DNA from: Welwitschia mirabilis
Lineage: Eukaryota > Gnetophyta > Gnetopsida > Welwitschiales
Reading direction: 5' to 3'
Length of the DNA stretch: 23,395 nucleotides
NCBI GenBank assembly: GCA_051453625.1
Contig: JBOZIK010000001.1
Span: forward strand, 158,350,794-158,374,188
Numbering within the stretch: the stretch's first letter is position 1; each line of letters starts with the position of its first letter. Shown here one piece after another: positions 10,491-21,565 of the stretch. Position numbers and translations under genes: made by a program. The notes under the pieces were generated by a model, which made no database searches, was not told the origin of the DNA, and saw only the letters and a list, made by a program, of their open reading frames with translations.

Positions 10491-11959
10491 TAGATAATAC
10501 GATGATAATTATTTCTTTAAAGTAAATTTAAATTATTGATTTATTAGATTTTTCAAATTAAATTAGATTAAATTTTAGACTAAGAATCTAGCTTGATAAG
10601 TCTTTAATATGAGATTAAACATCATCCATACTAAAAAAAGCCAAAGATACATTTTTCATCAGTTGTACCACAATGTTCTAGTATAGGTGCACTAGGGTAA
10701 ATACTCCCAAAAGGAACCTTTCATAGTGTAATATGATAACTCTAGGAATCCCACTAGGGTATTAGTTAACTATGATATGAATTTGAAAAATCTTATTAGT
10801 TATTACTTCTTTGATAGTGGTTTCACTCTTCTCATTATGGGTAAATAGTAGAGTTTGGACAATAATGCATTAAGGAACAGTTATGTTCTAGGAATCATCT
10901 AAGATATAACTAGTTGCCAAGATTAAGAATTATCCATTACAACTCACTATTACAATGAAAAATACTATTCTAATATGTTATGAAATATGGATTAAGAAGC
11001 CTTTAGTTAAATTTTATACCAATCATTAAATTTTGTTTTAGCTAAGGATGAAAGCTTATGTGTTTTAAAATCATTTGGAATTGCTTTATCAATTTGGTAA
11101 ATTATTCAGGGAAAATTATCTTTATTAAAACTATTATGCCAATTTGTAAATATAAAATAATTGTAGAACAACTTTATTGATAATAAGAAATAGAAGATTT
11201 ATTAAATAAGAGAAATTAATATGTTATGATAAAGAGAAAGACTTTCAAACATAGCAGACCCTAGCTTAAAGCAACTTAAAACTTGAAATAAAAGAAGAAA
11301 GGAATCACATAACTATCCTAAAACTAATTCCTAAGTGGCCATAGAATTTTTTTTTTTTTAACTAGAATACCTATTTCTTAAAGATTCAGTAAACTTTTAA
11401 AATGAAGTAAGTGAATATCACTTAATGATTATATTAACATTTATATTTTTTAAGGATGTACATGCTATAAAATAAAAGTATCAAAAAATGAAGAGCACAA
11501 GTTTTTCAAAATATAAATTTTATTTCTTCTCTTTATCTTGTTTTACAAAGAGATTAATTAAATAAATAAGCATACTATTAGGATTTTAACAAATTTCTAG
11601 GTATGATACCATAGTGTGCCAGTCTTAACAGATTCCCCATCAACATGAGATATGCTCTTTTCCAAGGAAAAATCAAAGTGCTTAGGGAAAAACCTTGGGA
11701 ATGTGGCCTTCAATAAAACCTCTAAAAAGGAACTGTCAAGTGAGGGAATAACTTCATAAAAAAAGTAGTCAATTTACTACTACATATCCTATAGTAGATA
11801 GGCTTATTATATGTGATGCTAGGCTAAAATGTGTACTACACATATTGTATTACTAGGTCATATTTGTCTTACACATCCCGTATTACTAGGATTATATGTG
11901 ATTTCAATTAGAGGCTTAAAAGTCAAATAAAACCCATGATGTATAAGAAATAAATGAGT
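10491..11959. other. Unassigned DNA between the gypsy and copia relics
   Basis: The convergent ends of the two relics should lie here: the 3' end of the gypsy element on the plus strand, and the rest of RT, RNase H and the LTR of the copia element on the minus strand. I could not identify any of these by eye. A faint RT-like tail of the copia element may reach down to about 11950. Two ACTAGGGTA-type words at about 10690 and 10754 and a 12-base T run near 11348 are the only other features. Confidence 0.35.
11838..11903. repeat. Two-copy imperfect 33-bp tandem repeat
   Basis: ACACATATTGTATTACTAGG (11838) and ACACATCCCGTATTACTAGG (11871) begin two adjacent units, each followed by a related TCATATTTGT- or ATTATATGTG-type end. 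The spacing between units is exactly 33 bases. Confidence 0.7.
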
Positions 11960-12200
11960 TTAACTCAACTCATCATCAATCCAATCTTGTATTGGAAATA
12001 CTAAAACTTATTTTGAACATGTATCTTTATTTGAGTAGTATTTTTTGGTTCTATAATTAGATGATGTACTAGTGTAATAACTTCATGTTGTATAAGTTCC
12101 TTAATTTTATGAATCAACTTCTATGTGCCATTTTCTATAAGAGCATAGTATTCTTATTTCATGGCTTAGAACCATTGATTAATATCTTTTAAAGAAGTTA
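11960..12200 (-). pseudogene. pol: Ty1/copia relic: start of reverse transcriptase
   Basis: On the minus strand, about 12195 down to 12110 reads KDINQWF, stop, AMK, stop, EYYALIENGT, stop, KLI. This is the well-known beginning of Ty1/copia RT (a W..AM..EY.AL..N.TW.L pattern). Two stops stand where Trp is expected or close to it. Below about 12100 the similarity becomes weak; the catalytic YVDD block and the RNase H region are not recognisable. Confidence 0.72.
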
Positions 12201-13257
12201 GTTTACCATCAAAAGTTAAATAAAGCTTTTGAACATCATCATAATGAATTGTATGTGAGCTATATATGGTTTCAGTTTTACCCTTTTCATCATTATGAAC
12301 ATCTTCAAGAATAGATTGTAACCAAGTACTTTGATGTTGCTTATGAGTAGTCTTAACTTCCTTGGTTGGAGAACTTGCTAAATTGATGTTGAAATCATGA
12401 TTAAGTATGCTTGAAGAACTAAATTGCTTAATTCCTATAGGTCACAAAAAAACCATATTAAGAAAAGGAATTGGAGAAGGACTAGTGGCTACATGTTTTC
12501 CTTTGACCATAGGAAATTAAACGTCCAAAATGCTTACCAAGTTAGATAAAGGATGAAGCTTTAAAAGATTAAGCTAACAATCATTATTCAAAGTCTCTAA
12601 AAAGATGATGTCACAAGAAAAATGATCTTATGATGCTATGAAAATAAACTCAATAGCCCTTTTAGTCAGTTGGATATTTCATAAAGATGTTAATATGAGC
12701 ATGTGCTCCAAATTTATCACAATATTTGCATGGAATATAGACATAGCACTTACAACCAAATACACAAAAGTAGTACAACTTCAACTTGTATCCATATCAT
12801 TTTTTAGCTAGAGATGCTCTTTTTTCAGTCTATTGATGAATGCAGATATTAAGGTGCATAATGATATTTACTGCTTTATCTAAAAATAAGTTTCACAACT
12901 AGTAAAATACATTAAGCAATGTGTTATATTAATGATTGTAATTAAATCACTTAGTAGTTCCATTTTATTGAGGTATTTTAAGGTAAGTCTTTAAATTACA
13001 AATTCCTTTTGAAGCGAGAAAGTTCTTAAACTCAGTAGATGTATATTCTCCATCATTATCTAAGTGGAAACTATTAATTCACCAATCGTCTTAATTTTTC
13101 ACTTTAATTTTAAACTTTAGTTTAAGATTTGAAATTGATGAAATATACCCAAGTCATTTGGAAATAGTCATTAAATAAAAATATAAAATAACAAAAATTG
13201 TGGAAAGTAGAAATTGGCATAGGTCCACATAGATCATTTTGAATAAGTAGAAGCTTT

Positions 13258-13308
13258 TAATTGGTATGCCACTTACTTGGGAAAACCATTGTCTAGTTGA
13301 TTTGTCTA
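13258..13308. repeat. Left copy of a 51-bp gap-flank duplication
   Basis: This stretch is identical to 13411-13461, on the other side of the 100-N gap. The copia reading continues smoothly if only one copy is counted, so the duplication is best read as an unmerged contig overlap, not biology. Confidence 0.9.
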
Positions 13309-13310
13309 GT

Positions 13311-13410
13311 NNNNNNNNNNNNNNNNNNNNNNNNNNNNNNNNNNNNNNNNNNNNNNNNNNNNNNNNNNNNNNNNNNNNNNNNNNNNNNNNNNNNNNNNNN
13401 NNNNNNNNNN
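13311..13410. other. Assembly gap, exactly 100 N
   Basis: The round length is a placeholder of unknown size. The matching flanks suggest that the real gap is zero or negative. Confidence 0.97.
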
Positions 13411-13461
13411 TAATTGGTATGCCACTTACTTGGGAAAACCATTGTCTAGTTGATTTGTCTA
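13411..13461. repeat. Right copy of the 51-bp gap-flank duplication
   Basis: Identical to 13258-13308. It carries the minus-strand coding for the STRQWF block of the copia pre-integrase region. Confidence 0.9.
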
Positions 13462-14184
13462 TTATACATGATTCAAACTAAGGAAAATATCATAAAATGG
13501 ATGAAATAAGCCGATGGCCATTCTTATACATCACATTCATCATGTAAGAAGTAGGATGTTCCTAACCCTCAATACCATTTCATCACCCATGCAATGATCA
13601 AGGTTTTATTTTGGTATTATATATAGGCTAAACCACTGATGTGAGATGTCAAAAATATGAAAGAAATTTGAAATGGCTTTCTGAGACCTATCATGACATG
13701 CCATGAGCATGGATACATTCTCCATAGTCACACACAGGTATGAGCTAGTACCTGTAGGATGGAAAGTAAGGAGTTACCTCACAAACATATTTTATATATA
13801 TTATAATATAAATGCACAACAGCCAGTCATGCATGCTAGAGTAGCAAGGGAGAGATCTCATCTTGGGAAACTATGCAAGTAATCTCTTGTATTTTGATGC
13901 AACCTTGAAGATGAATAAGCTTTTCATCTATGTAGCCTTTCATAATCATTTATTGATTGCAATAAAAAAAATTTAACTAAGTGCTTTTTCAAAGAGATTA
14001 ACTGGTCTTCTTACATCAAAATGAAAAGTGATAGAAGATGTAACCTCAAAAAAGACACATACAAAACATTAGAAAGAGTTTATAGAGAGATCAATGTAAA
14101 GTTAAGGATAACCACACCATAGCCTTCCACTAAAACTAGATTTTTGTCTATCAAATAAACCTAACTAAGATATTCAAATAATCA

Positions 14185-14240
14185 TGTCAATAAGTCATGT
14201 GACAAGTAGGACTTGTGTCAAGAATCCACATCTTATCATG
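14185..14240 (-). pseudogene. Ty1/copia relic: protease active site
   Basis: The minus strand reads HDKMWILDTSPTCHMTY, stop. This matches the copia aspartic protease signature (WxLDSGAS.HMT type) with the catalytic Asp kept. The Gly after Asp-Thr/Ser that the active-site loop needs is replaced (DTS instead of DSG/DTG). It lies about 180 bp downstream of the zinc knuckle and upstream of the integrase, in the normal order. Confidence 0.8.
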
Positions 14241-14382
14241 GGGCATGTGCCCACTCATATTTAAAAAGTCAAAGTTATCAAAAACTACATTTAACTTAAA
14301 ATTTTCATCATGAAGGAATTCATATTCTTTAGTAACTACATTAGGCATAGGTGTAGATTTACTCTAGTTCCAAGCTATTCAA

Positions 14383-14435
14383 TAAAAGTCCATAGCATGA
14401 CCTTGTCTTTTCCATCATGAGCACTAATATTTGTT
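14383..14435 (-). pseudogene. Ty1/copia relic: decayed gag zinc knuckle
   Basis: The minus strand reads KY, stop, CS, stop, WKRQGHAMDFY. Compared with the CX2CX4HX4C zinc knuckle, the first Cys and the His are kept, the second Cys is Trp (TGG) and the last Cys is Tyr (TAT). Each change is one base away from a Cys codon. The GKxGH-like KRQGH core and its place just before the protease support the call. Confidence 0.7.
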
Positions 14436-14870
14436 TTTCTTCAAAGTAGCAATATGTTAAACTTGTTTTTTTTTGGATAGAGTTTTAATAGACTTCTTAG
14501 TTGGTTATCTCGATAAAGCCTACCCTTTTCATAATGTGATTCCTTTAGCAGATGAGTGTTGCTAAAAGACTAATGTTTAGAGGAGATCCACAAGAATGAA
14601 AAACCTTAAATGCTACATCAAAGGACTAGGAGCTGGTAAAGTTAAATTGTTCTTTGGCAGCAATAATATTCTTACTAAGCATGTTAAAGATCATATTAGG
14701 TAGTTTCTTAATTCCATAAAGAGATAGAATGTAGGTACAAAGATATGAATCCTCCAAACATCAATGAGCCAAGTTAACATAATTAATGCAAACTTTATTT
14801 ATTAGGTATATCTATCATTTTGAGCTATGAGTTGATATAATTTTCCCCTTTTATAATGAAGGTTGTTCAT

Positions 14871-15619
14871 NNNNNNNNNNNNNNNNNNNNNNNNNNNNNN
14901 NNNNNNNNNNNNNNNNNNNNNNNNNNNNNNNNNNNNNNNNNNNNNNNNNNNNNNNNNNNNNNNNNNNNNNNNNNNNNNNNNNNNNNNNNNNNNNNNNNNN
15001 NNNNNNNNNNNNNNNNNNNNNNNNNNNNNNNNNNNNNNNNNNNNNNNNNNNNNNNNNNNNNNNNNNNNNNNNNNNNNNNNNNNNNNNNNNNNNNNNNNNN
15101 NNNNNNNNNNNNNNNNNNNNNNNNNNNNNNNNNNNNNNNNNNNNNNNNNNNNNNNNNNNNNNNNNNNNNNNNNNNNNNNNNNNNNNNNNNNNNNNNNNNN
15201 NNNNNNNNNNNNNNNNNNNNNNNNNNNNNNNNNNNNNNNNNNNNNNNNNNNNNNNNNNNNNNNNNNNNNNNNNNNNNNNNNNNNNNNNNNNNNNNNNNNN
15301 NNNNNNNNNNNNNNNNNNNNNNNNNNNNNNNNNNNNNNNNNNNNNNNNNNNNNNNNNNNNNNNNNNNNNNNNNNNNNNNNNNNNNNNNNNNNNNNNNNNN
15401 NNNNNNNNNNNNNNNNNNNNNNNNNNNNNNNNNNNNNNNNNNNNNNNNNNNNNNNNNNNNNNNNNNNNNNNNNNNNNNNNNNNNNNNNNNNNNNNNNNNN
15501 NNNNNNNNNNNNNNNNNNNNNNNNNNNNNNNNNNNNNNNNNNNNNNNNNNNNNNNNNNNNNNNNNNNNNNNNNNNNNNNNNNNNNNNNNNNNNNNNNNNN
15601 NNNNNNNNNNNNNNNNNNN
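14871..15619. other. Assembly gap, 749 N
   Basis: This is probably an estimated gap size. It removes the middle of the copia gag. The flanks share only TGTTCAT (14864-14870 and 15620-15626), too short to prove an overlap. Confidence 0.95.
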
Positions 15620-15800
15620 TGTTCATGCTTGTGATGAGATTGATTAGTTCTAGATTATTATTCATATAAAATATATTGTGCAAAGTGCAATAGTTGATAT
15701 AACTAGACTTACTTAGATAAATCAACTTTTTATGCAAAGTGGCAACTGGTTTTTGCATTATATTTATGATCTTATGATCAACGACTTGCATGCATTTTGT
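15620..15800 (-). pseudogene. gag: Ty1/copia relic: gag fragment (UBN2-type region)
   Basis: A 57-residue open piece on the minus strand (15791 down to the gap) reads QVVDHKIINIMQKPVATLHK, then KLIYLSKSSYINYCTLHNIF. The pattern LxxKLxxLxxxKSxxNxxxL matches the central helical part of Ty1/copia gag. Open sequence across the gap only reflects the Ns, so the real reading frame is unknown beyond 15620. The N-terminal part of gag at higher coordinates is too decayed to call. Confidence 0.7.
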
Positions 15801-18504
15801 TCATCTAAATTCTAAAAAGGAACATGTTCTTTTTTAAAAAACCTTTATCAAATTCATAAATGCACATTATAGACATGAAGTACTCATTTTAATCCTTTCA
15901 ACTCTAATCATTATGTAAGATTATCCTAATGTTTGCCATTATTTTGGTAGTCAATATGGGCATGAATCTATTAAACAAAATCTAGAATCTACCTTTCGAT
16001 GATGCTATGATGATAATTGCTAAGAATAGAAGGTTTGATAAGTTTTGAGATAAATTAAAATTCCAGAGGATCTTGCTCACATCCACTACTAAAAAAACAA
16101 TCTATCCAATACATAAATAAAACTTGTCAAAACTCAAAAGAAGGAAAAACTAGAAAAAATTTAAAAGGGGTCTTTCTCTTAACTACAAGTTCAAGTAATC
16201 TATCTAAGTTACAATGAAACAAATAAAATAAAATCATGATGGAGTGGTATAGTCACTTGCATTTCATATTATCTTCTCTTTATTCTTCCTATTAAAAGTT
16301 AAGGTTGATAAGCTAAGTGCAAGATTAGTACACTTGATCAACTTTCCTTTCTAATAATTGAATTTTCATTATCAATTTTCCCAAATAAACATCATAAGAT
16401 GAGCCCTTTTGATTAAGCTATTGACATAGTTTCTATATCCTAATCTCAAATAATCACCCATTAAGTGATGAATCATAGGACCAAAGTTTGGAGGGATGGC
16501 TCCATTCTTAAATTTTTCCTCATTATTCTTGTGACGAAGATATCCATAGTGTCTAAGACTTTAGTAGTTGATTTATAGATTATAAAGAGAGAATAGTAAA
16601 ACTCATTCTTAGATCTAATAATAATTTGAGGTAACTAGGGCTCTATGCTTATTATATACATGTCTATCTAAGTGAATCCTAGATTAAAAAGATAATATTT
16701 TACTTTTATGACATAAGAGGTGACAATAGGGGAGTGAGACAGAGTGGATTACATAATGATTAAACACAAAAGAAAGGAAATTATTAAATATGATTAGAAG
16801 AAAACTCTAAAGATTAATGTAAAAAATGGTGAAACTCTTCAATTAAAGGATAACCTTTTATAATAAAGAATATTGTGTGAAATAAATTAATAGATGTAAT
16901 TCATCACAAAGGTTTTAGTTAAATGTGTTTAATAATTAAGCAAAATTAGTGATCAAGTTATATAGTTATTTAGGATCACTTCTTTTAGTGTCAAGTATTC
17001 ATTACAGATCTTAATATTAAAAGAAAGAGTAGAGATTTTCTAAATTAACCAAGACTCAACTTAAAGTCAAAATTTTAGCTTGATATATTATTAATCTAGT
17101 TCTTTTCCTAGATTTCCCACAATTGTAAGTGCATAGAATTTATAGAATTAGGCCATATTTAACAATCTCTAAGTGGTAAACTAAAATCATACACATCATC
17201 AAAATTAAGATTGTATGACAAACATATTAAGTAAACTTATGAAAATGATGACTACCTACATTAAGGTATTCTTGGACTTCAAGAAATCCCTTTATCTAGT
17301 TGACTAACATAAAAAACCTATATAAATAAAAAATTAAATGGTTAACTAATACTAATTCAAATTTAAAACATTGTATTAGATTTCACATCAAGTAGATAAT
17401 TTTAGAACCTACATAAATCAAAAATTACTTGATTAACTGATATCAGCTCAAAGTTAAAATGTCCAGTTAGATTTCAATCCCACCCATAGTAATAGAATGA
17501 ATAAAAGAATTGAACTATAATAGGTTATGTCAATATTAAACTAGAACCAAAATCCTAAATTTATCCTTTGTTAAGTAGTAAGAGTGAAGACCCTTATTCT
17601 CAATAACCCTAGTTGAGTTCTAGCTATAACTTTTTTTTTTCATGCCGAAGTATCCACATTATTTTTCTCACTTAATTATATTTAAGTAGATGGATTCAAA
17701 GGACATTAATGAGGACTCTTGAGTTCTTGATAACATACTTTGAATTCGTTACCAATCTAATGGATAAGATTTGATGATCCCGATTGCAAACCCTTAAGTT
17801 TTTAATGATACTCATCAAATTGTTCATTTATAAAGAGTAGCGACCACTTAAATATGAAGATGATTTTCTCTTTTCCTTCTCTTAAGATTATTCTTTATTA
17901 CCCCCTAACATTCTTAATGATCCTTATCAAGTTTCCATTAATGACGTACTGCCACATTACATTAGTGACATAAGAAGTATTCTTTATGAATATTTCTTTG
18001 CCAAATCACCCATATTTCCATATCATAAATTTGTTGATATAAATTTATTTTTAAATCCTTTTAGATGGATATCTTAAATATTTCAATTACATGAGTTAAT
18101 TGCAATAATAAGTATAAGATGTTTTAATTATTAAGCAAAAATAAATATGTTCTTATCATTTTTATTTGTGAATTGCATTTTCTCTTGCACCATCTTTTCT
18201 TCAAAATGGTAGCTCAAATACATGTAAAAATCTTAGGTAAGTTATGTTTGCTTTTGCCATTGTTTTAACTTATAATATTTAAAAGCATTTAAGCTTTAAC
18301 TATAGTAGTAATAGTAATAGACACTAAAAGTTTTTAAATTTTTTATTTAGATATAAAATTTATAGGTAGATATGTAAAAATTTCACAGAATTTCATAAAA
18401 AGTTACTTTTACATTACATTTTTTCTGTTGTTTTTTTTTTTAAGAGTAGTAGTGTAGTCATTATTTCTCCTTGTTTAAAAGAAACCTTATAATTTAAGTA
18501 TGGT
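15801..18504. other. Unassigned AT-rich DNA between the copia relic and copy B
   Basis: The 5' LTR and leader of the copia element should be here, but I could not define its ends or a primer-binding site of the usual TGGTATCAGAGC kind. The two stretches 17315-17405 and 17395-17470 look alike (ATAAATAAAAAATTAA... and ATAAATCAAAAATTAC..., each followed by a GGTTAACTAA- or GATTAACTGA-type word and ATTTCA), suggesting a loose duplication of about 85 bp. Nothing else was recognised. Confidence 0.35.
17320..17490. repeat. Loose tandem duplication of about 85 bp
   Basis: CCTATATAAATAAAAAATTA with GTTAACTAATACTAATTCAA at about 17318-17360 is echoed by CCTACATAAATCAAAAATTA with GATTAACTGATATCAGCTCA at about 17408-17450. 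Both continue into an A-rich run and then GTTAGATTTCA or ATTAGATTTCA. Each unit is preceded by an ATAA/AGAA-type word. Confidence 0.55.
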
Positions 18505-19601
18505 TGTTGAGATGCATATTTATGTAATGTTACATCCTTAGTTAAATCCTGCCAATTACAAATATATGCATAAATAAAACACACTAATATAGATGGGAGT
18601 TAATCCAAATGTTATAATTCCTTAAAGGCCTAGACAAGAGCAAGAGAGTTGATTCCCAAAAGGAAATACTTTGTATTCTAACTACAGAAATAACTTGCAA
18701 TGCATAAAAAGTATAATGTAATACACTTGTGTAAAGCTAATCTAGAAATTGAAAATAACAATGCACCTAAACTAATAATGCATAACCTTGATAAAGGCTG
18801 CCCGCATAACCTATATCACTCAAGAAACTGTCATTAGAATAGAAGAAATATAAGCTATGAGAATTAACAAAAAACATGCATAGGAATCAAAAAAGAAGTA
18901 TTTTGTATTAAGCCTTGAACAACATCCGTGTTACAAAGTAGCCACACCTTAATGGAGGAAGCTCCACCCAATACCAAGGAATATGTCTTTCTATAACTAT
19001 AAGGATGGATCTGCAGCCCTTTAATCTCCTATCATGAGAATTTCTAGTGTAAATGAAGATAAGTAGGAGTTAAGGATGGGACTAATATTTATTAACACAA
19101 AACACACAATAAAAAAGATAGACAAGCATAGGTAAAATCCTAATGGCCACGCTAAGAGAAATAGATAGACAAATAATAGAAGTAAGATGAATTTCCAGTG
19201 TGATGTTACAATAGTATTATCCAATTAGTTATATAGATGATAAATAAGATGATGCCACCTCATAAATGATCTATTTCATTTACTAAACTGATTACAGTGA
19301 GTATCCCTATTAGTATCAATTATTTTATAATTTGTATAGTTGTCTAGATGATGAGGTGAATGATGAGCTTTTACAAATGTTTCATCAATGTATTGACCTT
19401 AATGTTTTATAAGGATTTTATCTCAAAAATGTGAAGTATTAAGAATTACTCTGAATGCTACAAAATGTTATGAAGACTACATGTTTTTATCTCTTTCATC
19501 TCAACTCTTCATTATTATGGAAATTGAGGATATACCTATATATTATCCTATAAAACCACTTAAAATATCCTATCAAATATGCATAATTTGGTAGCGTAAT
19601 A
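18505..19601 (-). repeat. 3' LTR of copy B (about 1,100 bp)
   Basis: On the minus strand it begins TATTACGCTACCAAATTATG and ends CTCAACA; copy A's ends are TGTTG and CAACA, so the opening TG has mutated to TA. Similarity to copy A ends at this CAACA. An open frame of 67 codons with a hydrophobic product at 19021-19224 (minus) lies inside the LTR, with no counterpart in copy A, and is probably chance. Confidence 0.7.
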
Positions 19602-19620
19602 GGGCACCCCACTTAGTCTT
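19602..19620 (-). other. Candidate polypurine tract of copy B
   Basis: On the minus strand AAGACTAAGTGGGGTGCCC runs directly into the LTR start, matching the AAGTGGGGGG tract of copy A. Confidence 0.55.
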
Positions 19621-20729
19621 GTTATTTCTTGACAAAACTAGGTGGTAAACCAAGTTTACAAGCCAACTTATTTAATAATAAAAACAACTAGGATTTTTAA
19701 GGAAATTATCTCAGAAAAATTTGCAAAATCTTGGAGATATAATCTAAATTATAAAAAATTAGAAAACTAAACATTTTACTTGCTCTAAAAATTAGCTAGA
19801 TGGTCATCTAGATTATCATCTAGATAATGAAGGGGATAATAGGTTTAATAAAGGTTTTTAAAATCAAGAACCTACAATAGAACTTTTATTTATATAGATA
19901 ATTAGTATATGCATTAAAAAAAGCCCCTCACTGAATCAAACAGTAATAGAAAAAAGATTGCCCAAGTAAAATTAATCATCACTATAACATGTGAAAATTA
20001 ACGATAGTCATAAAAATTAAATAAAAATTAGTACACCATGCTAAAAAAATGATATGTCTATATAAAATCAGAGAGTTTTTAATACAAGAATACATAGAAG
20101 GGAAGATATAAAATGAGACAAAATCACTTCCCTCATTTACACATAATGAACTAAGGCTTAGTAGCTAGCTTAGATGTAGGAGGAGAAGAAGGAGGATGCT
20201 TAAGAGAAGTAGGGAAATAAAGATTTAAAGATGTAGAGATAGATCTGACCATCTCGTCATCCTGTGCATGTATAACCTCTAGTAAATCAATCATCACACT
20301 CTACTGAATAGAAATTATGCACTATCGTACATTAATGATCTAATTCTTAGAGTGCTGGACTCTCCTCATAACAAATAGGATTCTTTTATCTAATGTCTAT
20401 GTCCTCTGTTCAAGTACCTATATTCTCTAGACAAGTGACTAGATACCTCTATCCACAAAATCTCTGATGCTCTTAGTGGTCTCTGTTAGGAGGGCCTATA
20501 TCTACTTAAGTATGGTCTTAACTATAGGTCTCTCTACCTGAGGCTTCTCTGCCTCTCCTGAAATCTGTATACTCATGTTATATAGATAGTGAGCTAAAGT
20601 ATGAATATGAGATAGGTGTTTCTCGTCAATGGGTTCTGATATCCCAAATTTTTTAAAAAGTACAGAGAGAAGGCATGGATAACCAAGAGTCTATCGTTGA
20701 TGTGCCTTAATCATAGATTTGAGTCTCCT

Positions 20730-20791
20730 TCAAATAAATTTCTAAAGATTCATATGCTCCCTCTATCTAAATGCTGCCAAAATCTATAAGT
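20730..20791. repeat. Left copy of a 62-bp gap-flank duplication
   Basis: It matches 20892-20953 with one mismatch (T at 20762, C in the other copy). It is best read as an unmerged overlap of two contigs, possibly two haplotypes. Confidence 0.9.
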
Positions 20792-20891
20792 NNNNNNNNN
20801 NNNNNNNNNNNNNNNNNNNNNNNNNNNNNNNNNNNNNNNNNNNNNNNNNNNNNNNNNNNNNNNNNNNNNNNNNNNNNNNNNNNNNNNNNNN
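20792..20891. other. Assembly gap, exactly 100 N
   Basis: A placeholder gap inside the gag-like frame of copy B, with duplicated flanks on both sides. Confidence 0.97.
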
Positions 20892-20953
20892 TCAAATAAA
20901 TTTCTAAAGATTCATATGCTCCCCCTATCTAAATGCTGCCAAAATCTATAAGT
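20892..20953. repeat. Right copy of the 62-bp gap-flank duplication
   Basis: It matches 20730-20791 with one mismatch and joins directly onto the better-preserved central part of the gag-like frame. Confidence 0.9.
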
Positions 20954-21565
20954 GTGCTACCATTGTGTGACTAGTATGAGAAGATTGACTGATGTTATGG
21001 ATTAGCCCTTTGTGCAAAACTTTGTATGTGGGGGTTAGTTGAGTGACAAGTATCCCCCATTTACTTGCAGTAAGATCTATCAGTATATCTAGTATAGTGC
21101 CATATGCATGGTGCTTATCAATCCCACCAGTTAAGTGAATATGCATACTCCTAAGCCTATGAAGATTTATAATCACTATAATATGGAATGGGAGAATCGC
21201 TATCTTATGGTTTTCTATGTATGCAACTATTATAACTGATCACGAGCATCTAATGATATCTCAATATGCATGTTGTTATAAAATTCCCTCATCTTTGAAA
21301 TGCAATAGGACCCATGCACATCTGTAATCTACTTAATCTAGAGATTTATAAGTCTTTGATCTATCTTAGGCTTAATACAGCTTATAAAGTTTCTAAAATA
21401 TCTCTCAATAAGAATGCTATTTATCTGTATGATCAAAGATCTACCTTGTTGAGGTGGTGGATGTGCTGATTCCACACACTCTATTTTGAGAAATACTATT
21501 GGACCTGCCTCTTACTCTATAGGTTTGGCCTAGCCTCGGCCTATCTAGCTCTACATGTACAAGGC

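Larger units (their letters stand above)
12620..13600 (-). pseudogene. pol: Ty1/copia relic: pre-integrase domain and integrase
   Basis: Reading down the minus strand: SCIIDKSTRQWF near 13480-13430 (end of the GAG pre-integrase domain, C.xGK..R type); NDLCGPMPIS near 13233-13204 (first catalytic Asp present); FNDYFQMTWVYF (FIDDYSR-type block with one Asp changed to Asn); DNDGEYTSTEFKNFLASKGI from 13060 to about 13000 (second Asp present, a Gly changed to Asp); IPQ, stop, NG near 12973-12958 (a TPQQNG-type block); then TTK where the third catalytic Glu is expected, so Glu to Lys. Further down come VFGCKCYVYIP (about 12770-12730) and KYPTD, stop, KGY (about 12690-12648), typical of the end of copia integrase. 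Frameshifts occur before LCGPM and before DNDGEY. A 100-N gap with a duplicated flank interrupts it. Confidence 0.85.
20151..21565 (-). pseudogene. Broken gag-like retroelement protein (copy B), unknown family
   Basis: The minus strand gives, in order: a Pro-rich stretch VESAHPPPQQGRS (about 21475-21435); PKIDQRLINL (about 21370); MREFYNNMHIE (about 21298-21265); a 76-codon open piece at 20946-21176 with LRSMHIHLTGG, KWGILVTQLTPTYKVLHKGL, then IHNISQSSHTSHTMVAHL; MSIQISGEAEKPQVERPI (about 20575-20525); a heptad-like stretch with LTETTKSIRDFVDRG and LEQRT that could form a coiled coil; and a Ser/Pro-rich end SSPPTSKLATKP closed by TAG at 20151-20153. Copy A keeps the same blocks in the same order. 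The FY.N ... WG.L ... LH.GLIHN ... SH.S pattern resembles the domain called 'putative plant transposon protein' in plant retroelements; this is inference. The frame has several TAG/TAA stops and a gap with a duplicated flank, so it is not functional. Its place just upstream of the purine tract is unusual for a gag. Confidence 0.62.

Noticed and set aside
13266-13481. 71-codon open frame, plus strand, with the same peptide at both ends
   Set aside because: It spans the 100-N gap, the repeated peptide comes from the duplicated flank, and the strand is antisense to the copia pre-integrase region.
14802-15791. Very long open frames on both strands across 14802-15791
   Set aside because: They are open only because 749 Ns contain no stop codon. 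Only the 57 residues at 15620-15791 on the minus strand are real sequence, and these are called as a copia gag fragment.
19021-19224. 67-codon hydrophobic open frame, minus strand, resembling a membrane protein
   Set aside because: It sits within the LTR of copy B. The T-rich strand gives Leu, Phe and Ile by composition, and copy A does not keep the frame.
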